Positions 27,207 to 35,564 of a DNA stretch of 57,000 nt are shown in pieces. Origin of the DNA: Chthoniobacteraceae bacterium (GTDB lineage Bacteria > Verrucomicrobiota > Verrucomicrobiia > Chthoniobacterales > Chthoniobacteraceae). The translations under genes were made by a program, and so were the position numbers. The stretch spans positions 1 to 57,000 of the forward strand of contig CANJNZ010000024.1 in NCBI GenBank assembly GCA_947476045.1. The letters run 5' to 3'. Each line of letters begins with the position of its first letter. Position 1 is the first letter of the stretch. Below the pieces are notes generated by a model. The model was not told the DNA's origin. It saw only the letters and a program-made list of their open reading frames with translations, and did not search any database.

Positions 27207-30200
27207 TTTAACCATAAAGCGAGTTCTGCCTTTGCAGCATCTGTGAGATTCAGTCGAAAAGCATCGGCTGGCACGATGCGCAGCGGCTTCTCTCCGCCGA
27301 TAAAGCGCAACTCGATGCGGCGTGTGCCGGGATTGCGGGCGACGATGTCGCGGATAGCGATCAAATCACTCACCGTCGCCTTCGTGCGGTCGAGCTTCAG
27401 GATGATCGGCTTCGCGTCCAGCTTCGTCAGCGGCTCAATTTTGTCGGCTGTGACGCGCGAGCCTTCCTCGCGCAAATCGAGCCTGCCGCTGAGTGCGATC
27501 ACTTTGCCCGCTTCCAGATGCTTTTGAAATTTGGTGAACGCCTCGCTCCACACCATCACTTCGAGTTGGTCGGTGAGGTCTTCGAGGATGACGATGGCGA
27601 AGGGCTTGCCGTCCTTTTTCGTGAACTTCCTCTCCACCGCTGCGAGCTGACCGGCGATGGTCACGGTGCTCTTCGTCTCCTGCTCGGAAAGTTTCGCAAT
27701 CGGCGTGTATTTCGATTTCTCCAGCTCGCCACGATACTCATCCAGCGGATGGCCGGTGACGTAAAAACCGAGCAGCTCTTTTTCAAAAGCAAGTTTCTCC
27801 GACTGCGACCACGGTGGGACGACGATGCTCGCACGCTTGGTCGGCGTCGGCGCACTGCCGGACATCATGTCGCCGAAAAGCGAAACCTGTCCTGCAGCCT
27901 TGTCTCGTTGCGAACTGGCTGCGGCTGCCATCGCGGCTTCGACTTCAGCGAAAAGCTGTGCACGATCCACTCCCACAAAATCAAACGCACCGCATTTGAT
28001 AAGACACTCGATGGCCTTGCGGTTGATCTTCTTCGAGTCCACGCGTGCGCAGAAATCCTCCAGCGATTTGAAAACTCCACTACCTCCCCGCTCAGCAATC
28101 GCCGCCTGCATTGCGGGTCCGCCGACGTTTTTAATCGCCGCAAGTCCATAGCGAATTGCTCCGATGCGCGGTTTTGGTTCTGCCGGAGCTTTGGTAGCAG
28201 TCTCAGCACCGTTGCCTTTCACACTCACCGCAGGGAGATCGTCGAAGTTCGCATCCGGTTCGATGTCTTCGATGGACGCATCCTCGGGCTTCTTCTGCCT
28301 ACGCAATTCCTTCAACGCCGCGACGCCCTCGGCGCTGACTTCGGCGGGCTCAAATTTCAGCCCGGAATAATTGATGTCCGGCGCGAGCAGTTTGATCCCG
28401 AGGCGTTCGCACTCCGTCACGAAAATGCTGATCTTATCCATGTTTGCGACTTCGTTGCTCATCACGGCGGACATGAACTCGACCGGGTAGTTCGCCTTCA
28501 AATATGCCGTCTGGTAACTCACCCACGCATACGCCGCCGAGTGCGAGCGGTTGAAACCGTAGCCCGCGAATTTCTCCAGCGTATCGAAAATCTCGTTCGC
28601 CTTTTCCTCCTTGATGCCGTGGAGCTTCGCGCAGCCTTCGCAGAATTTGATGCGCTCTTTCGCCATCTTTTCCTTGTCCTTTTTACCCATCGCGCGGCGC
28701 AACAAATCTGCGCCGCCGAGCGTGTAGCCTGCGAGGATCTGCGCGGCCTGCATGACCTGCTCCTGATAAATCATCACGCCGTAAGTCTCGCGCGTCATCT
28801 CATTCAGCAGCTCGTGCGGTGCTTTCACCTTCGCCTTTCCGCGCTTGCGCTTGATGTAGTCGCCGATGAGTTCCATCGGGCCGGGACGATAGAGCGCGAG
28901 GATCGCGTTGATGTCTTCGATGTCGGAAATGGCAAACTGTTTGCAGACCCCGACCATGCCGCCGGATTCGAGCTGGAACACTGCAACCGTCTCGCCGCGA
29001 TTCAGCATGTCGAAGACCGGCTGATCGTTCAGCGGTATCGTATCTATGTTGAAATCCGGCGTGTGCTTGCGAATGAGCACCACGGCGTCAGTGATGACGG
29101 TGAGCGTCTTCAGCCCGAGGAAGTCGCACTTCAACATCCCGACCTCCGTGAGTGCGCCCATCTCGTATTGGCTCACGATGCTACCGTCGTTCGCGCGCGA
29201 GAGCGGAATGTAGTCGCTCAAATCGCGGTCGCCGATCACCACGCCTGCGGCATGGACGCCCGTGCCGCGTGTGATTCCTTCGAGCTTCACCGCAGCGTCC
29301 CAAAGTTGCTTGGTCGCCTGCTCGCTTTTCACCGCCGCTGCAAGCTCGGGATTTTTATCAATCGCACCGGCAGTGTGCTCCATCTCGCCCGTGTCCTTGT
29401 TCTTTTTGTCGAAGCCCGCGAGCGTGATTCCCAGTTCGTTCGGGATCATCTTCGCGATGCGATCCGCGTCGTTGTAGCTCCAGCCCAGCACGCGGGCCAC
29501 GTCACGCACGACCGACTTCGCGCCGAGCGTGCCGAAGGTGATGATCTGCGACACGGCGCGCTCGCCGTATTTCTGCCGCACGTATTCGATGACCTCGCTG
29601 CGGCGGTTCACGCAAAAATCCACGTCAATATCCGGCGGCGACACGCGCTCTGGATTCAGGAAGCGCTCGAAGAGCAGCTTGTAAAACAGCGGGTCGATGT
29701 CGGTGATGCCCATCGCGTAGGCGACGATGGAGCCTGCCGCCGAACCACGACCGGGACCGACGGGAATGCCCTGCCTCCTCGCCCAGTCAATGAAATCCCA
29801 GACGATGAGGAAATAGTTCACGAATCCCGCCTTCTCGAGCACGCGAAACTCCAGTTCGTAGCGGCTCTGCACCTTTTCGCTGTCAGCATCCGCGCCGTAG
29901 CGACGCCGCAGACCGGCCTCCGTGATCTCGCGCAGGTATTCGTTCTGAGTCTTTCCCGTCGGCGGCGCGTAGCTGGGATATTTTGGCGAAGTATCCAGCT
30001 CGAAACCGCACCGCTCCGCGATGGCGAGTGTGTTGTCGCACGCATCGGGATGACTGCTCCACAGCGCGCGCATTTCCTCGGGCGTTTTGAAATACACCTC
30101 GGGCACGTAGTGCATCCGCCGCTCGTCCGTGACGTTCACGCCCGTGCCGATGCAGATGAGCACGTCGTGCGCGTCGTGGTCGTCGCGGTTGAGAAAATGC

Positions 30201-30829
30201 ACATCGTTCGTCGCGACCATCCCCACGCCGAGTTCGCGCGCGATTTTAGGCAGCGCGCGATTCACTTTGATCTGCTGCTCGATGCCGTGGTCGCACATCT
30301 CGATGAAATAATTCTCCGGCCCGAGGATGTCGCGATACGCCGCGCCCAGCTCCATCGCCTTCTTCAAATTATCCTCCGCATGAATCGCGTAAGGCACCTC
30401 GCCTTTCAGACATCCGCTCAGGCCGATCAGCCCCTTCGCGTGCGCGGCGAGCAGTTCCTTGTCTATCCTCGGCTTGTAGTAAAAACCATCGAGGTGCGCG
30501 ATGGAGACGAGCTTGATGAGGTTTTTGTAGCCGTCCTCGTTTTGCGCCAGCAGCGTGAAATGAAAGTTTCCCTCCTGCTTCGTCACCGCCGATTTCCTCA
30601 AATGCGAATCCGGTGCCACATACACCTCGCAGCCGATGATCGGTTTGATGCCCTGCTTCTTGCACTCCTGGTAAAACTCCACCGCCCCGAACATCACGCC
30701 GTGATCCGTGATTGCCAGCGCGGGCATCCCGAGCTTCGACGCCTTCTTCACCGCCGCGCCGACACGGCACGCGCCGTCGAGCGTGGAGTATTCGGTGTGG
30801 CAGTGGAGATGGACAAAACTATCGGGCAT
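27203..30829 (-). CDS. dnaE: DNA polymerase III subunit alpha
   Basis: Replicative polymerase catalytic subunit, 1208 aa, DnaE1-type length. Domains in order: PHP (HLHCHTEYSTLDGA at about 8-21, LAITDHGVMFGA), palm with VGPGRGSAAGSIVAYA and the catalytic aspartates in PPDIDVDFCVNRR, then fingers/thumb (AVFQLESGGM, LYRPGPMELI, MIYQEQVMQAAQ, FNRSHSAAYAWVSYQTAYLKANYP), a helix-hairpin-helix region, an OB domain (TIAGQLAAVERK) and a C-terminal tail. The ATG at 30829 gives MPDSFVHLHCHTEYS. The stop is coupled by ATGA to the phytase-like gene. The long antisense frame over this gene is a shadow. Confidence 0.97.
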   Translation of the reverse strand: MPDSFVHLHCHTEYSTLDGACRVGAAVKKASKLGMPALAITDHGVMFGAVEFYQECKKQGIKPIIGCEVYVAPDSHLRKSAVTKQEGNFHFTLLAQNEDGYKNLIKLVSIAHLDGFYYKPRIDKELLAAHAKGLIGLSGCLKGEVPYAIHAEDNLKKAMELGAAYRDILGPENYFIEMCDHGIEQQIKVNRALPKIARELGVGMVATNDVHFLNRDDHDAHDVLICIGTGVNVTDERRMHYVPEVYFKTPEEMRALWSSHPDACDNTLAIAERCGFELDTSPKYPSYAPPTGKTQNEYLREITEAGLRRRYGADADSEKVQSRYELEFRVLEKAGFVNYFLIVWDFIDWARRQGIPVGPGRGSAAGSIVAYAMGITDIDPLFYKLLFERFLNPERVSPPDIDVDFCVNRRSEVIEYVRQKYGERAVSQIITFGTLGAKSVVRDVARVLGWSYNDADRIAKMIPNELGITLAGFDKKNKDTGEMEHTAGAIDKNPELAAAVKSEQATKQLWDAAVKLEGITRGTGVHAAGVVIGDRDLSDYIPLSRANDGSIVSQYEMGALTEVGMLKCDFLGLKTLTVITDAVVLIRKHTPDFNIDTIPLNDQPVFDMLNRGETVAVFQLESGGMVGVCKQFAISDIEDINAILALYRPGPMELIGDYIKRKRGKAKVKAPHELLNEMTRETYGVMIYQEQVMQAAQILAGYTLGGADLLRRAMGKKDKEKMAKERIKFCEGCAKLHGIKEEKANEIFDTLEKFAGYGFNRSHSAAYAWVSYQTAYLKANYPVEFMSAVMSNEVANMDKISIFVTECERLGIKLLAPDINYSGLKFEPAEVSAEGVAALKELRRQKKPEDASIEDIEPDANFDDLPAVSVKGNGAETATKAPAEPKPRIGAIRYGLAAIKNVGGPAMQAAIAERGGSGVFKSLEDFCARVDSKKINRKAIECLIKCGAFDFVGVDRAQLFAEVEAAMAAAASSQRDKAAGQVSLFGDMMSGSAPTPTKRASIVVPPWSQSEKLAFEKELLGFYVTGHPLDEYRGELEKSKYTPIAKLSEQETKSTVTIAGQLAAVERKFTKKDGKPFAIVILEDLTDQLEVMVWSEAFTKFQKHLEAGKVIALSGRLDLREEGSRVTADKIEPLTKLDAKPIILKLDRTKATVSDLIAIRDIVARNPGTRRIELRFIGGEKPLRIVPADAFRLNLTDAAKAELALWLK

Positions 30830-30879
30830 AAAGAGACATCACGCCCGCGCGCTCGCGGCGTCAACGCAAACGTCGCACA

Positions 30880-31296
30880 CTATTGCTTATCCACGCTGTA
30901 TTTTCCGGGGCCGATGAAAATGAGCGCGAAGAAAACGATGCCGAGTTCCCATGCATGCGAAGCCTCCCGCAGCGCGCCGGAGAAAGTTTTTTCCATCAGC
31001 CACATGTGCAGTCCCGCCATCCCCATCGTGAAAGCCACCATCAAACAAGCCGGGCGAAATGCGACGCCGATCATGACGAGCACCAAGCCCAGCGTCTCCG
31101 CCATCGTCGCCATGAAGCCCCAAAACGTCAGCCAGAAATTGATGCCTACATGCTTCATCGCGCCGCCGATGGCGTGCCACATCTCCGTGCCTCCCGTGAG
31201 CTTTGCCCAGCCATGCGCCCACAAAAAGAATCCACCCAGCGCGAGGCGGAGAAAGAGAAGACCGGCGTCACGATTGCGAGAGAGGAATGACCACAT
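30880..31296 (-). CDS. DoxX-family membrane protein
   Basis: A small integral membrane protein, 138 aa from MWSFLSRNRDAGLLFLRLALG, with four hydrophobic segments. The N-terminal LLFLRLALGGFFLWAHGWAKLTGG and the glycine-rich second helix fit DoxX/DUF417-type proteins, which are associated with quinone or thiosulfate oxidation or redox stress in some bacteria. The open frame continues upstream to 31326, but the ATG at 31296 matches the usual N-terminus. It lies 50 bp upstream of dnaE and downstream of the TauE gene on the same strand. Confidence 0.82.
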   Translation of the reverse strand: MWSFLSRNRDAGLLFLRLALGGFFLWAHGWAKLTGGTEMWHAIGGAMKHVGINFWLTFWGFMATMAETLGLVLVMIGVAFRPACLMVAFTMGMAGLHMWLMEKTFSGALREASHAWELGIVFFALIFIGPGKYSVDKQ

Positions 31297-31356
31297 GGCG
31301 CGGAGACTAAGCGTGCCGCCGCGCATTCGGCAAGAATTGCAACCGTCCGCTTTTCC

Positions 31357-32127
31357 TCACCACAGCGACGCCGCCCATGTCCAAAAACCAATCCGCCACA
31401 GCGCCACCAACGCTGCGAAGCCGAGGATCAGCCCGTCGAACCACCGCTGCGAAACGTGCGCGAGCAGCCAGCGCCCGAGGAACAGCCCGACCACAATCGC
31501 CGGAATCAGCGCGAAATTAAACAAGAGCGTATCCGTGCGAATCAGCCCCAGCCACGCGCTGAACGGCAGCTTGTAGAAATTCAGGATCAAAAAGAACCAC
31601 GCACTCGTCCCCGTGAGTTGATACTTCGGCAAGCCCACCGCGAGGAAATACAGCCCCATCACCGGCCCCGCCGCATTCGCCATCATCGTCGTCACCCCCG
31701 CCAGCAATCCCATCGCCGCCGCGAACGGCCACGAATGCGGCACGTGCTCAAACGCCCCCGGCTTCCACATCCGCCAAAGTTGCAGCACCACGAGCGCAAA
31801 CACCGTCCACCCGATGAACGGACGATACGCCCACTCCGGCACCACCGACTTCATCAGCCACGTCCCCAGCGCCACGCCCACACACGCGATGGGCAGCGTC
31901 CGCCACACATGACGCCACACCGCGTGCCGCTTAAAAGCGATCACCGCCCCGATATCCCCGATGCACAACATCGGCAACAACACCCCCGTCGAAACCTTGT
32001 CGCCAAACAGCGCCGCCATCGCCAGCACCGGCACCAGCGTCACCCCCACAAATCCGCTCTTGGACATCCCCACGCCCAGCCCCGCCGCGACGGCGAGCAA
32101 CCATTGGAAAAGCGTGAGATGCGGCAT
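31357..32127 (-). CDS. TauE/SafE-family sulfite/organosulfonate exporter-like permease
   Basis: A 256-aa membrane protein with about eight helices. The N-terminal AAGLGVGMSKSGFVGVTLVPVLAMA and the mid-protein repeat GLLAGVTTMMANAAGPVMGLYFL are the duplicated glycine-rich motifs of the TauE/SafE family. Members export sulfite, sulfoacetate or related anions; the substrate here cannot be read. It is first in a possible operon with DoxX, dnaE and the phytase-like gene. The 142-229 bp upstream, depending on the LRR start chosen, holds no recognised motif. Confidence 0.85.
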   Translation of the reverse strand: MPHLTLFQWLLAVAAGLGVGMSKSGFVGVTLVPVLAMAALFGDKVSTGVLLPMLCIGDIGAVIAFKRHAVWRHVWRTLPIACVGVALGTWLMKSVVPEWAYRPFIGWTVFALVVLQLWRMWKPGAFEHVPHSWPFAAAMGLLAGVTTMMANAAGPVMGLYFLAVGLPKYQLTGTSAWFFLILNFYKLPFSAWLGLIRTDTLLFNFALIPAIVVGLFLGRWLLAHVSQRWFDGLILGFAALVALWRIGFWTWAASLW

Positions 32128-32356
32128 ATTTCAGCCCACCACTAGCGCAACCCCCACGAGAGCGACAAGCGCGCTCGCCGCAACCGAATCGAAACCGGGA
32201 CGCGAACGCTTCTTGAAAAACCACGCGCTCATCGCCGACGCATGAGCAGCGGCGCAGGAGAAGCAAGTCGTGAGTGGCTGTGTTGAAAATGTGAATGCCC
32301 CGCGCTTGCACCACGCTCGCCTTGCCAACACATCCCGCGCGCGGCAGAAGGCCCGT

Positions 32357-33040
32357 GTGAAAGACGGGCACACCACGAAAAGGGAGAGCAGCTTTGGGAA
32401 AAAGCTTTGGTGCGTGATCATTGTCCTCTTCCTCGCCATCATCGGCTGGCAGATGTGGAAGCTCCACCTTTACAACAACGCCGTCCGCGAAGCGAAGGAG
32501 GCGGGGTTTCGTTGGGAGTGCGATGACGCCATCAGCCTCATCCGGCAGGACTGGCACAATGCGTTCAAAAAGGAGACATGGGGCGCGCACCCCCGCGAGC
32601 TTGCTATGGGAGTAATCCCCGACCTTGGTCGCTACCGCGAAATGCTGCACCATCTCCGCCCCACGAGATTGCATGCCTACGGATGTAAGGACGAAAACGT
32701 GGACGCACTCAAGGGCCTCACCGCCCTGCAAACGCTCGATCTCAGCGACTGCACCGCGCTGAAAAACCTAGACGCCCTCAAAGGCCTCACCTTCCTGCAA
32801 ATGCTCAACCTCAGCGGTTGTCGCGCGCTGAAAGACGTGGACGCCCTGAGGAGCCTCACCGCCCTGGAAGTGCTCATCCTCGGTGACTGCACCTCGCTGC
32901 AAAACGTGGACGGACTCAAGGGGCTCGCCAGCCTGCAAATGCTCTACCTCCTCGGCTGCGATAAAATCCCCGCCGCCGCGCTGGACGAACTGCGTGCCGC
33001 CCTTCCAAATCTCCATATCAACCCTAGTCCAGGACTTTAA
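32357..33040 (+). CDS. Membrane-anchored leucine-rich repeat protein
   Basis: A 227-aa protein from GTG at 32357 (GAAGG precedes it); GTG at 32270 would give 256 aa, so the start is uncertain. One membrane helix (LWCVIIVLFLAIIGWQM) is followed by a linker and four to five 23-residue leucine-rich repeats of the pattern NVDALKGLTALQTLDLSDC. The first helix implies a single membrane anchor, with the LRR domain probably outside. Nucleotide identity between repeats is high, suggesting recent internal duplication. The last repeat ends with IPAAALDELRAALPN before the TAA; a second copy of that ending lies just downstream in the same frame. Function unknown. Confidence 0.75.
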   Translation: MKDGHTTKRESSFGKKLWCVIIVLFLAIIGWQMWKLHLYNNAVREAKEAGFRWECDDAISLIRQDWHNAFKKETWGAHPRELAMGVIPDLGRYREMLHHLRPTRLHAYGCKDENVDALKGLTALQTLDLSDCTALKNLDALKGLTFLQMLNLSGCRALKDVDALRSLTALEVLILGDCTSLQNVDGLKGLASLQMLYLLGCDKIPAAALDELRAALPNLHINPSPGL

Positions 33041-33151
33041 CTTCCCGCTACGCTCCCTGCGATCCCCGCCGCTGCGCTGCGCGAACTGCGCGCCGCCCTG
33101 CCGAATACCGACATCACCTTTCCCGACGGCACCAAGAACCCGCCGCAGTAA
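33041..33151 (+). pseudogene. Duplicated C-terminal tail of the LRR gene, in frame after its stop
   Basis: Directly after the TAA at 33038-33040 the same frame stays open for 36 codons and stops at 33149-33151. From 33062 it reads IPAAALRELRAALPN and goes on to TDITFPDGTKNPPQ. The first 15 residues repeat the end of the LRR gene (IPAAALDELRAALPN, coded from 32966), 96 bp or exactly 32 codons earlier. It has no start codon of its own. The simplest reading is an in-frame tandem duplication of the last repeat in which the first copy acquired a new ending and stop; the second copy preserves an alternative C-terminus. Confidence 0.6.
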
Positions 33152-33172
33152 GGCGGTTGCGCGCCCTGAAAA

Positions 33173-33310
33173 TAGCCCAGCACTTTAGTGCTGGGGGGCG
33201 CATCGCCAAAGGAACAAAGTCCCGGCAGGGACGGCAGAACCGTTCTTTCGTCCCTGCCGGGACTGGTGGTCTAGGTGGGGCGTGGTTCCCAGCGTTAAAA
33301 CGCTGGGCTA
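33173..33310. repeat. Composite palindromic REP/MITE-like unit with three hairpins
   Basis: Three perfect hairpins lie within 138 bp: 33176-33195 (8-bp stem CCCAGCAC/GTGCTGGG), 33218-33264 (16-bp stem AGTCCCGGCAGGGACG with its complement at 33249-33264), and 33288-33307 (9-bp stem CCCAGCGTT/AACGCTGGG). The outer ends are themselves complementary: TAGCCCAGC at 33173 and GCTGGGCTA at 33302. This mirror layout is typical of non-coding REP-type or MITE elements mobilised in trans. It encodes nothing and contains no transposase. Confidence 0.7.
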
Positions 33311-33394
33311 TTTCCAGAGCGCAATGGGGGCGCGGAGGTGAAAAGCGCGGTCTTCAGAGGAAATGGGGCATTTTCAGAGGATATTGACTGGGGC

Positions 33395-33600
33395 GGTTGT
33401 TCATCCGGTTGGGCCGGATATTCATCCGGTTGAGCCGGATATTCGTCCGGTTGAGCCGGATATTCGTCCGGTTGGACCGGTTGTTCGTCCGGTTGAGTCG
33501 GTTGTTCATCCGGTTGAGTCGGTTGTTCATCCGGTTGAGTCGGTTGTTCATCCGCTTGAACCGGTTGTTCGTCCGGTTGAGCCGGTTGTTCATCCGGCTA
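33395..33600. repeat. 21-bp tandem repeat (about 9.8 copies)
   Basis: Nine full 21-bp units from 33395 to 33583 plus a partial tenth, with consensus GGTTGTTCATCCGGTTGAGTC and GGATATTCGTCCGGTTGAGCC variants. Unit boundaries fall at 33395, 33416, 33437 and so on without slippage. Because 21 is divisible by three, several frames stay open on both strands, but none has a credible start or joins a real gene. Several junctions contain small inverted repeats such as ATCCGG-TTGAG-CCGGAT, so transcript read from rlmN would form a series of hairpins. Units are contiguous with no unique spacers, so this is not CRISPR. Confidence 0.9.
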
Positions 33601-33619
33601 GGCGGGGGATGCGCGCGGA

Positions 33620-34687
33620 CTAAGCCGGGGCCATCGTCTGCCGGCGGAGCTGGCCGCAGGCGGCGGCGATGTCGTGGCCTTTTTCGCGGCGGATGGTGGC
33701 GGGGACGCGCGCGTTTTCGAGCACGGCCATGAAGGCGTCCTGCCGCTCTTCGCTGGGGCGTTTCCATTCGAGGCCCTCGACGACGTTGTAGGGGATGCAG
33801 TTCACTTTTGCGCCGACGAGCCGGACGAGCCGGGCGAGGTCGGCGGCGTGGGCGGGTTCGTCGTTCACGCCTTCGATGAGGATGTATTCAAAGGTGAGGC
33901 GCTGCTTTTTCCTCGCGGTAAAATACTCGCAAGCCTCGATGAGGACGGCGAGGGGGTATTTGCGGTTCACGGGCATGATTTTCTCGCGCACGGCGTCGGT
34001 GGCGCCGTGGAGCGAGATGGCGAGGCGGAGTTGCTTGGGCTGCTCGGCGAGCTGCTTGATCTGCGGGGCGAGGCCGCTGGTGGAAATGGTGATGTGCCGC
34101 GCGCCGAGGCCGACGCCCCACGGGGCGTTGAGGATTTCGATGGCGCGCATGAGGTTGTTGAAGTTCGCCAGCGGTTCGCCCATGCCCATGAAGACGATGT
34201 TGTTGATGCGCTCGCCGCTCTGCCGCTCGACTTCCATGAACTGCCCGACAATTTCCCCCGCCGAGAGATTGCGCGCCCAGCCATCGAGCCCGCTCGCGCA
34301 GAACTTGCACCCGTAGGCGCAGCCGACTTGGGAGCTGATGCAGATGGTGCGCCGGTCGCTCGCTTCGCCATAAAGCGCGGGCGATGCGGGGATGAGCACG
34401 CTTTCGATCAAGGCGGCATCGGGCAGGCGGAAGAGGAATTTTTGCGTGGTGTCCTTGCTGCCGAGCACGCGGAGGTTTTCCAGCCGGGCGAAGGTGAACG
34501 CCTGCGCGAGATCAGCGCGCAACGCAGCAGGAAGATCGGTCATCGCCTCGAAGGACAGCGCGCGCTTTTCATAAATCCACCGCGCGACTTGCTGCGCACG
34601 ATACTTCGGCTGCCCGCGCGCAATCAGTGCGGCCTCGATTTCAGCGAGGTCGAGTGACTGGATGGCGGGCGGTTGCGGTTGCGACAT
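33620..34687 (-). CDS. rlmN: Dual-specificity 23S rRNA A2503 / tRNA A37 C2-methyltransferase RlmN
   Basis: Radical-SAM methyltransferase; 355 aa, the normal RlmN length. The cluster-binding motif CAYGCKFC (CxxxCxxC) follows RTICISSQVG, in which the Cys seven residues before the cluster corresponds to E. coli Cys118. The second catalytic Cys (E. coli Cys355) is in HDIAAACGQL near the C-terminus. Also present are NIVFMGMGEPLANFNN, HITISTSGLAPQI, LAISLHG and FEYILIEGVND. A Cfr-type resistance enzyme is the relative to exclude; the RlmN-like length favours RlmN. The 21-bp repeat lies immediately downstream. Confidence 0.95.
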   Translation of the reverse strand: MSQPQPPAIQSLDLAEIEAALIARGQPKYRAQQVARWIYEKRALSFEAMTDLPAALRADLAQAFTFARLENLRVLGSKDTTQKFLFRLPDAALIESVLIPASPALYGEASDRRTICISSQVGCAYGCKFCASGLDGWARNLSAGEIVGQFMEVERQSGERINNIVFMGMGEPLANFNNLMRAIEILNAPWGVGLGARHITISTSGLAPQIKQLAEQPKQLRLAISLHGATDAVREKIMPVNRKYPLAVLIEACEYFTARKKQRLTFEYILIEGVNDEPAHAADLARLVRLVGAKVNCIPYNVVEGLEWKRPSEERQDAFMAVLENARVPATIRREKGHDIAAACGQLRRQTMAPA

Positions 34688-34849
34688 GACGGATGAGGAA
34701 TTTCACCAACGGAGGGCGAATGTCGAATGGGTTTATGCGTGGCAGGGATATTCTGCTGCAATATCAGCCGCCAGACGCCTGCCCTGCGACCATGTTGCTC
34801 GTGCCAGCAGAGGCTTGCGAAGCGCGGGAGTTCAGGCATCTTGGCGGAC

Positions 34850-35080
34850 ATGACACACATTGAATCCAATCCGGGTGTGATGATGGGCAAGCCGGTGATC
34901 GCTGGAACGCGCATCACCGTGGAAAACATCCTCGAACGCCTCGGCGCGGGCGAAACCGTGGAAGCAATCGTGGCCGAACATCCGCGACTCACACGCGAGG
35001 CGTTGTTGGCAGCAGTAGAGTTTGGCGCGAAGGCGTTGCGCGCTGACGTTATTTATCCCATCACCGTGCAAGCGGCGTGA
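34850..35080 (+). CDS. DUF433 protein, probable antitoxin partner
   Basis: A 76-aa protein beginning MTHIESNPGVMMGKPVIAGTRITV; the phrase 'GKPVIAGTRI' followed by a helix-turn-helix-like IVAEHPRLTREALLAAV is the hallmark of DUF433 (VapB45-like) proteins. It overlaps the next gene (DUF5615) by 4 nt as GTGA. DUF433-DUF5615 pairs are widespread and usually interpreted as toxin-antitoxin-like modules with a PIN-like partner. An in-frame ATG at 34727 exists, but 34850 matches the family N-terminus. The 34688-34849 region between rlmN and this start holds no other feature I can support. Confidence 0.85.
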   Translation: MTHIESNPGVMMGKPVIAGTRITVENILERLGAGETVEAIVAEHPRLTREALLAAVEFGAKALRADVIYPITVQAA

Positions 35081-35432
35081 TCCTGCTCGCCGACGAGAAT
35101 CTCGACCGGACTGTGGTCGCGCGACTGAGGCAGGACGGTCACGAAGTGCTGGCCGTGGCGGAAATGGAACCCGGCATCGCAGACACAACCGTGCTGGCCA
35201 GAGCGAATGAGCGGCGGGCGCTGCTGGTGACGGAGGACAAGGATTTCGGCGAACTGGTCTTCCGCCAGAGGCTAGTTCATGTGGGGTCATTCTGGTGCGA
35301 CTGGCGGGACTGCGGACAACAGTAAAGGGCGACTTTCTTTGCAGCGCATTGAAAGAACACGGCGAACAAATGGCCGGAGCATTCACTGTGTTGTCGCCCG
35401 GTGCAGTGCGGATTCGCCAAGGCGAAAAATAG
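35077..35432 (+). pseudogene. DUF5615 PIN-like protein interrupted by a frameshift
   Basis: GTG at 35077 overlaps the DUF433 stop. The frame reads MILLADENLDRTVVARLRQDGHEV and LLVTEDKDFGELVFRQRL, the standard DUF5615 N-terminal half with its acidic residues, then breaks after RQRLVHVG and stops at 35323-35325. Adding one G in the GGGG run at 35283-35286 restores VGVILVRLAGLRTTVKG ... AFTVLSPGAVRIRQGEK, ending at TAG 35430-35432 and giving 118 aa, the family length. So the putative toxin half is a one-base deletion pseudogene, a sequencing or assembly homopolymer error, or, less likely, a frameshifted gene. Confidence 0.8.
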
Positions 35433-35447
35433 AGTGTGAATGGCGAA

Positions 35448-35510
35448 TGGTTCGTCATTCGGATTACGGAATTCATTCGTCATGCGACATCCGTCATTCG
35501 TCATTTTTCC
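35448..35510. repeat. Cluster of short TTCGTCAT-type repeats
   Basis: Between the DUF5615 remnant and the next gene, the octamer TTCGTCAT and close variants (TCCGTCAT) recur about four times within 63 bp, ending in a short T-run near 35500. It may be a degraded intergenic repeat or a weak terminator. No coding potential of its own is apparent. Confidence 0.4.
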
Positions 35511-35564
35511 ACCCTGCGCTTGCCCTCTGCGCTTCTGCGCCTAGTCTCCGCGCCCTTTCCCATC

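Noticed and set aside
27518-31576. A very long plus-strand open frame (about 1350 codons) opposite dnaE, DoxX and part of the TauE-like gene
   Set aside because: It is the mirror of a high-GC coding strand; its product is Arg/His/Leu-rich with no domain, and dnaE on the other strand is complete and conserved.
33395-33600. CRISPR array
   Set aside because: The repeats are directly contiguous with no unique spacers, and no cas genes are present.
33354-33767. Minus-strand frame with 7-residue MNNRLNR repeats overlapping the rlmN end
   Set aside because: It is the translation of the 21-bp repeat, in a different frame from rlmN; open only because the period is divisible by three.
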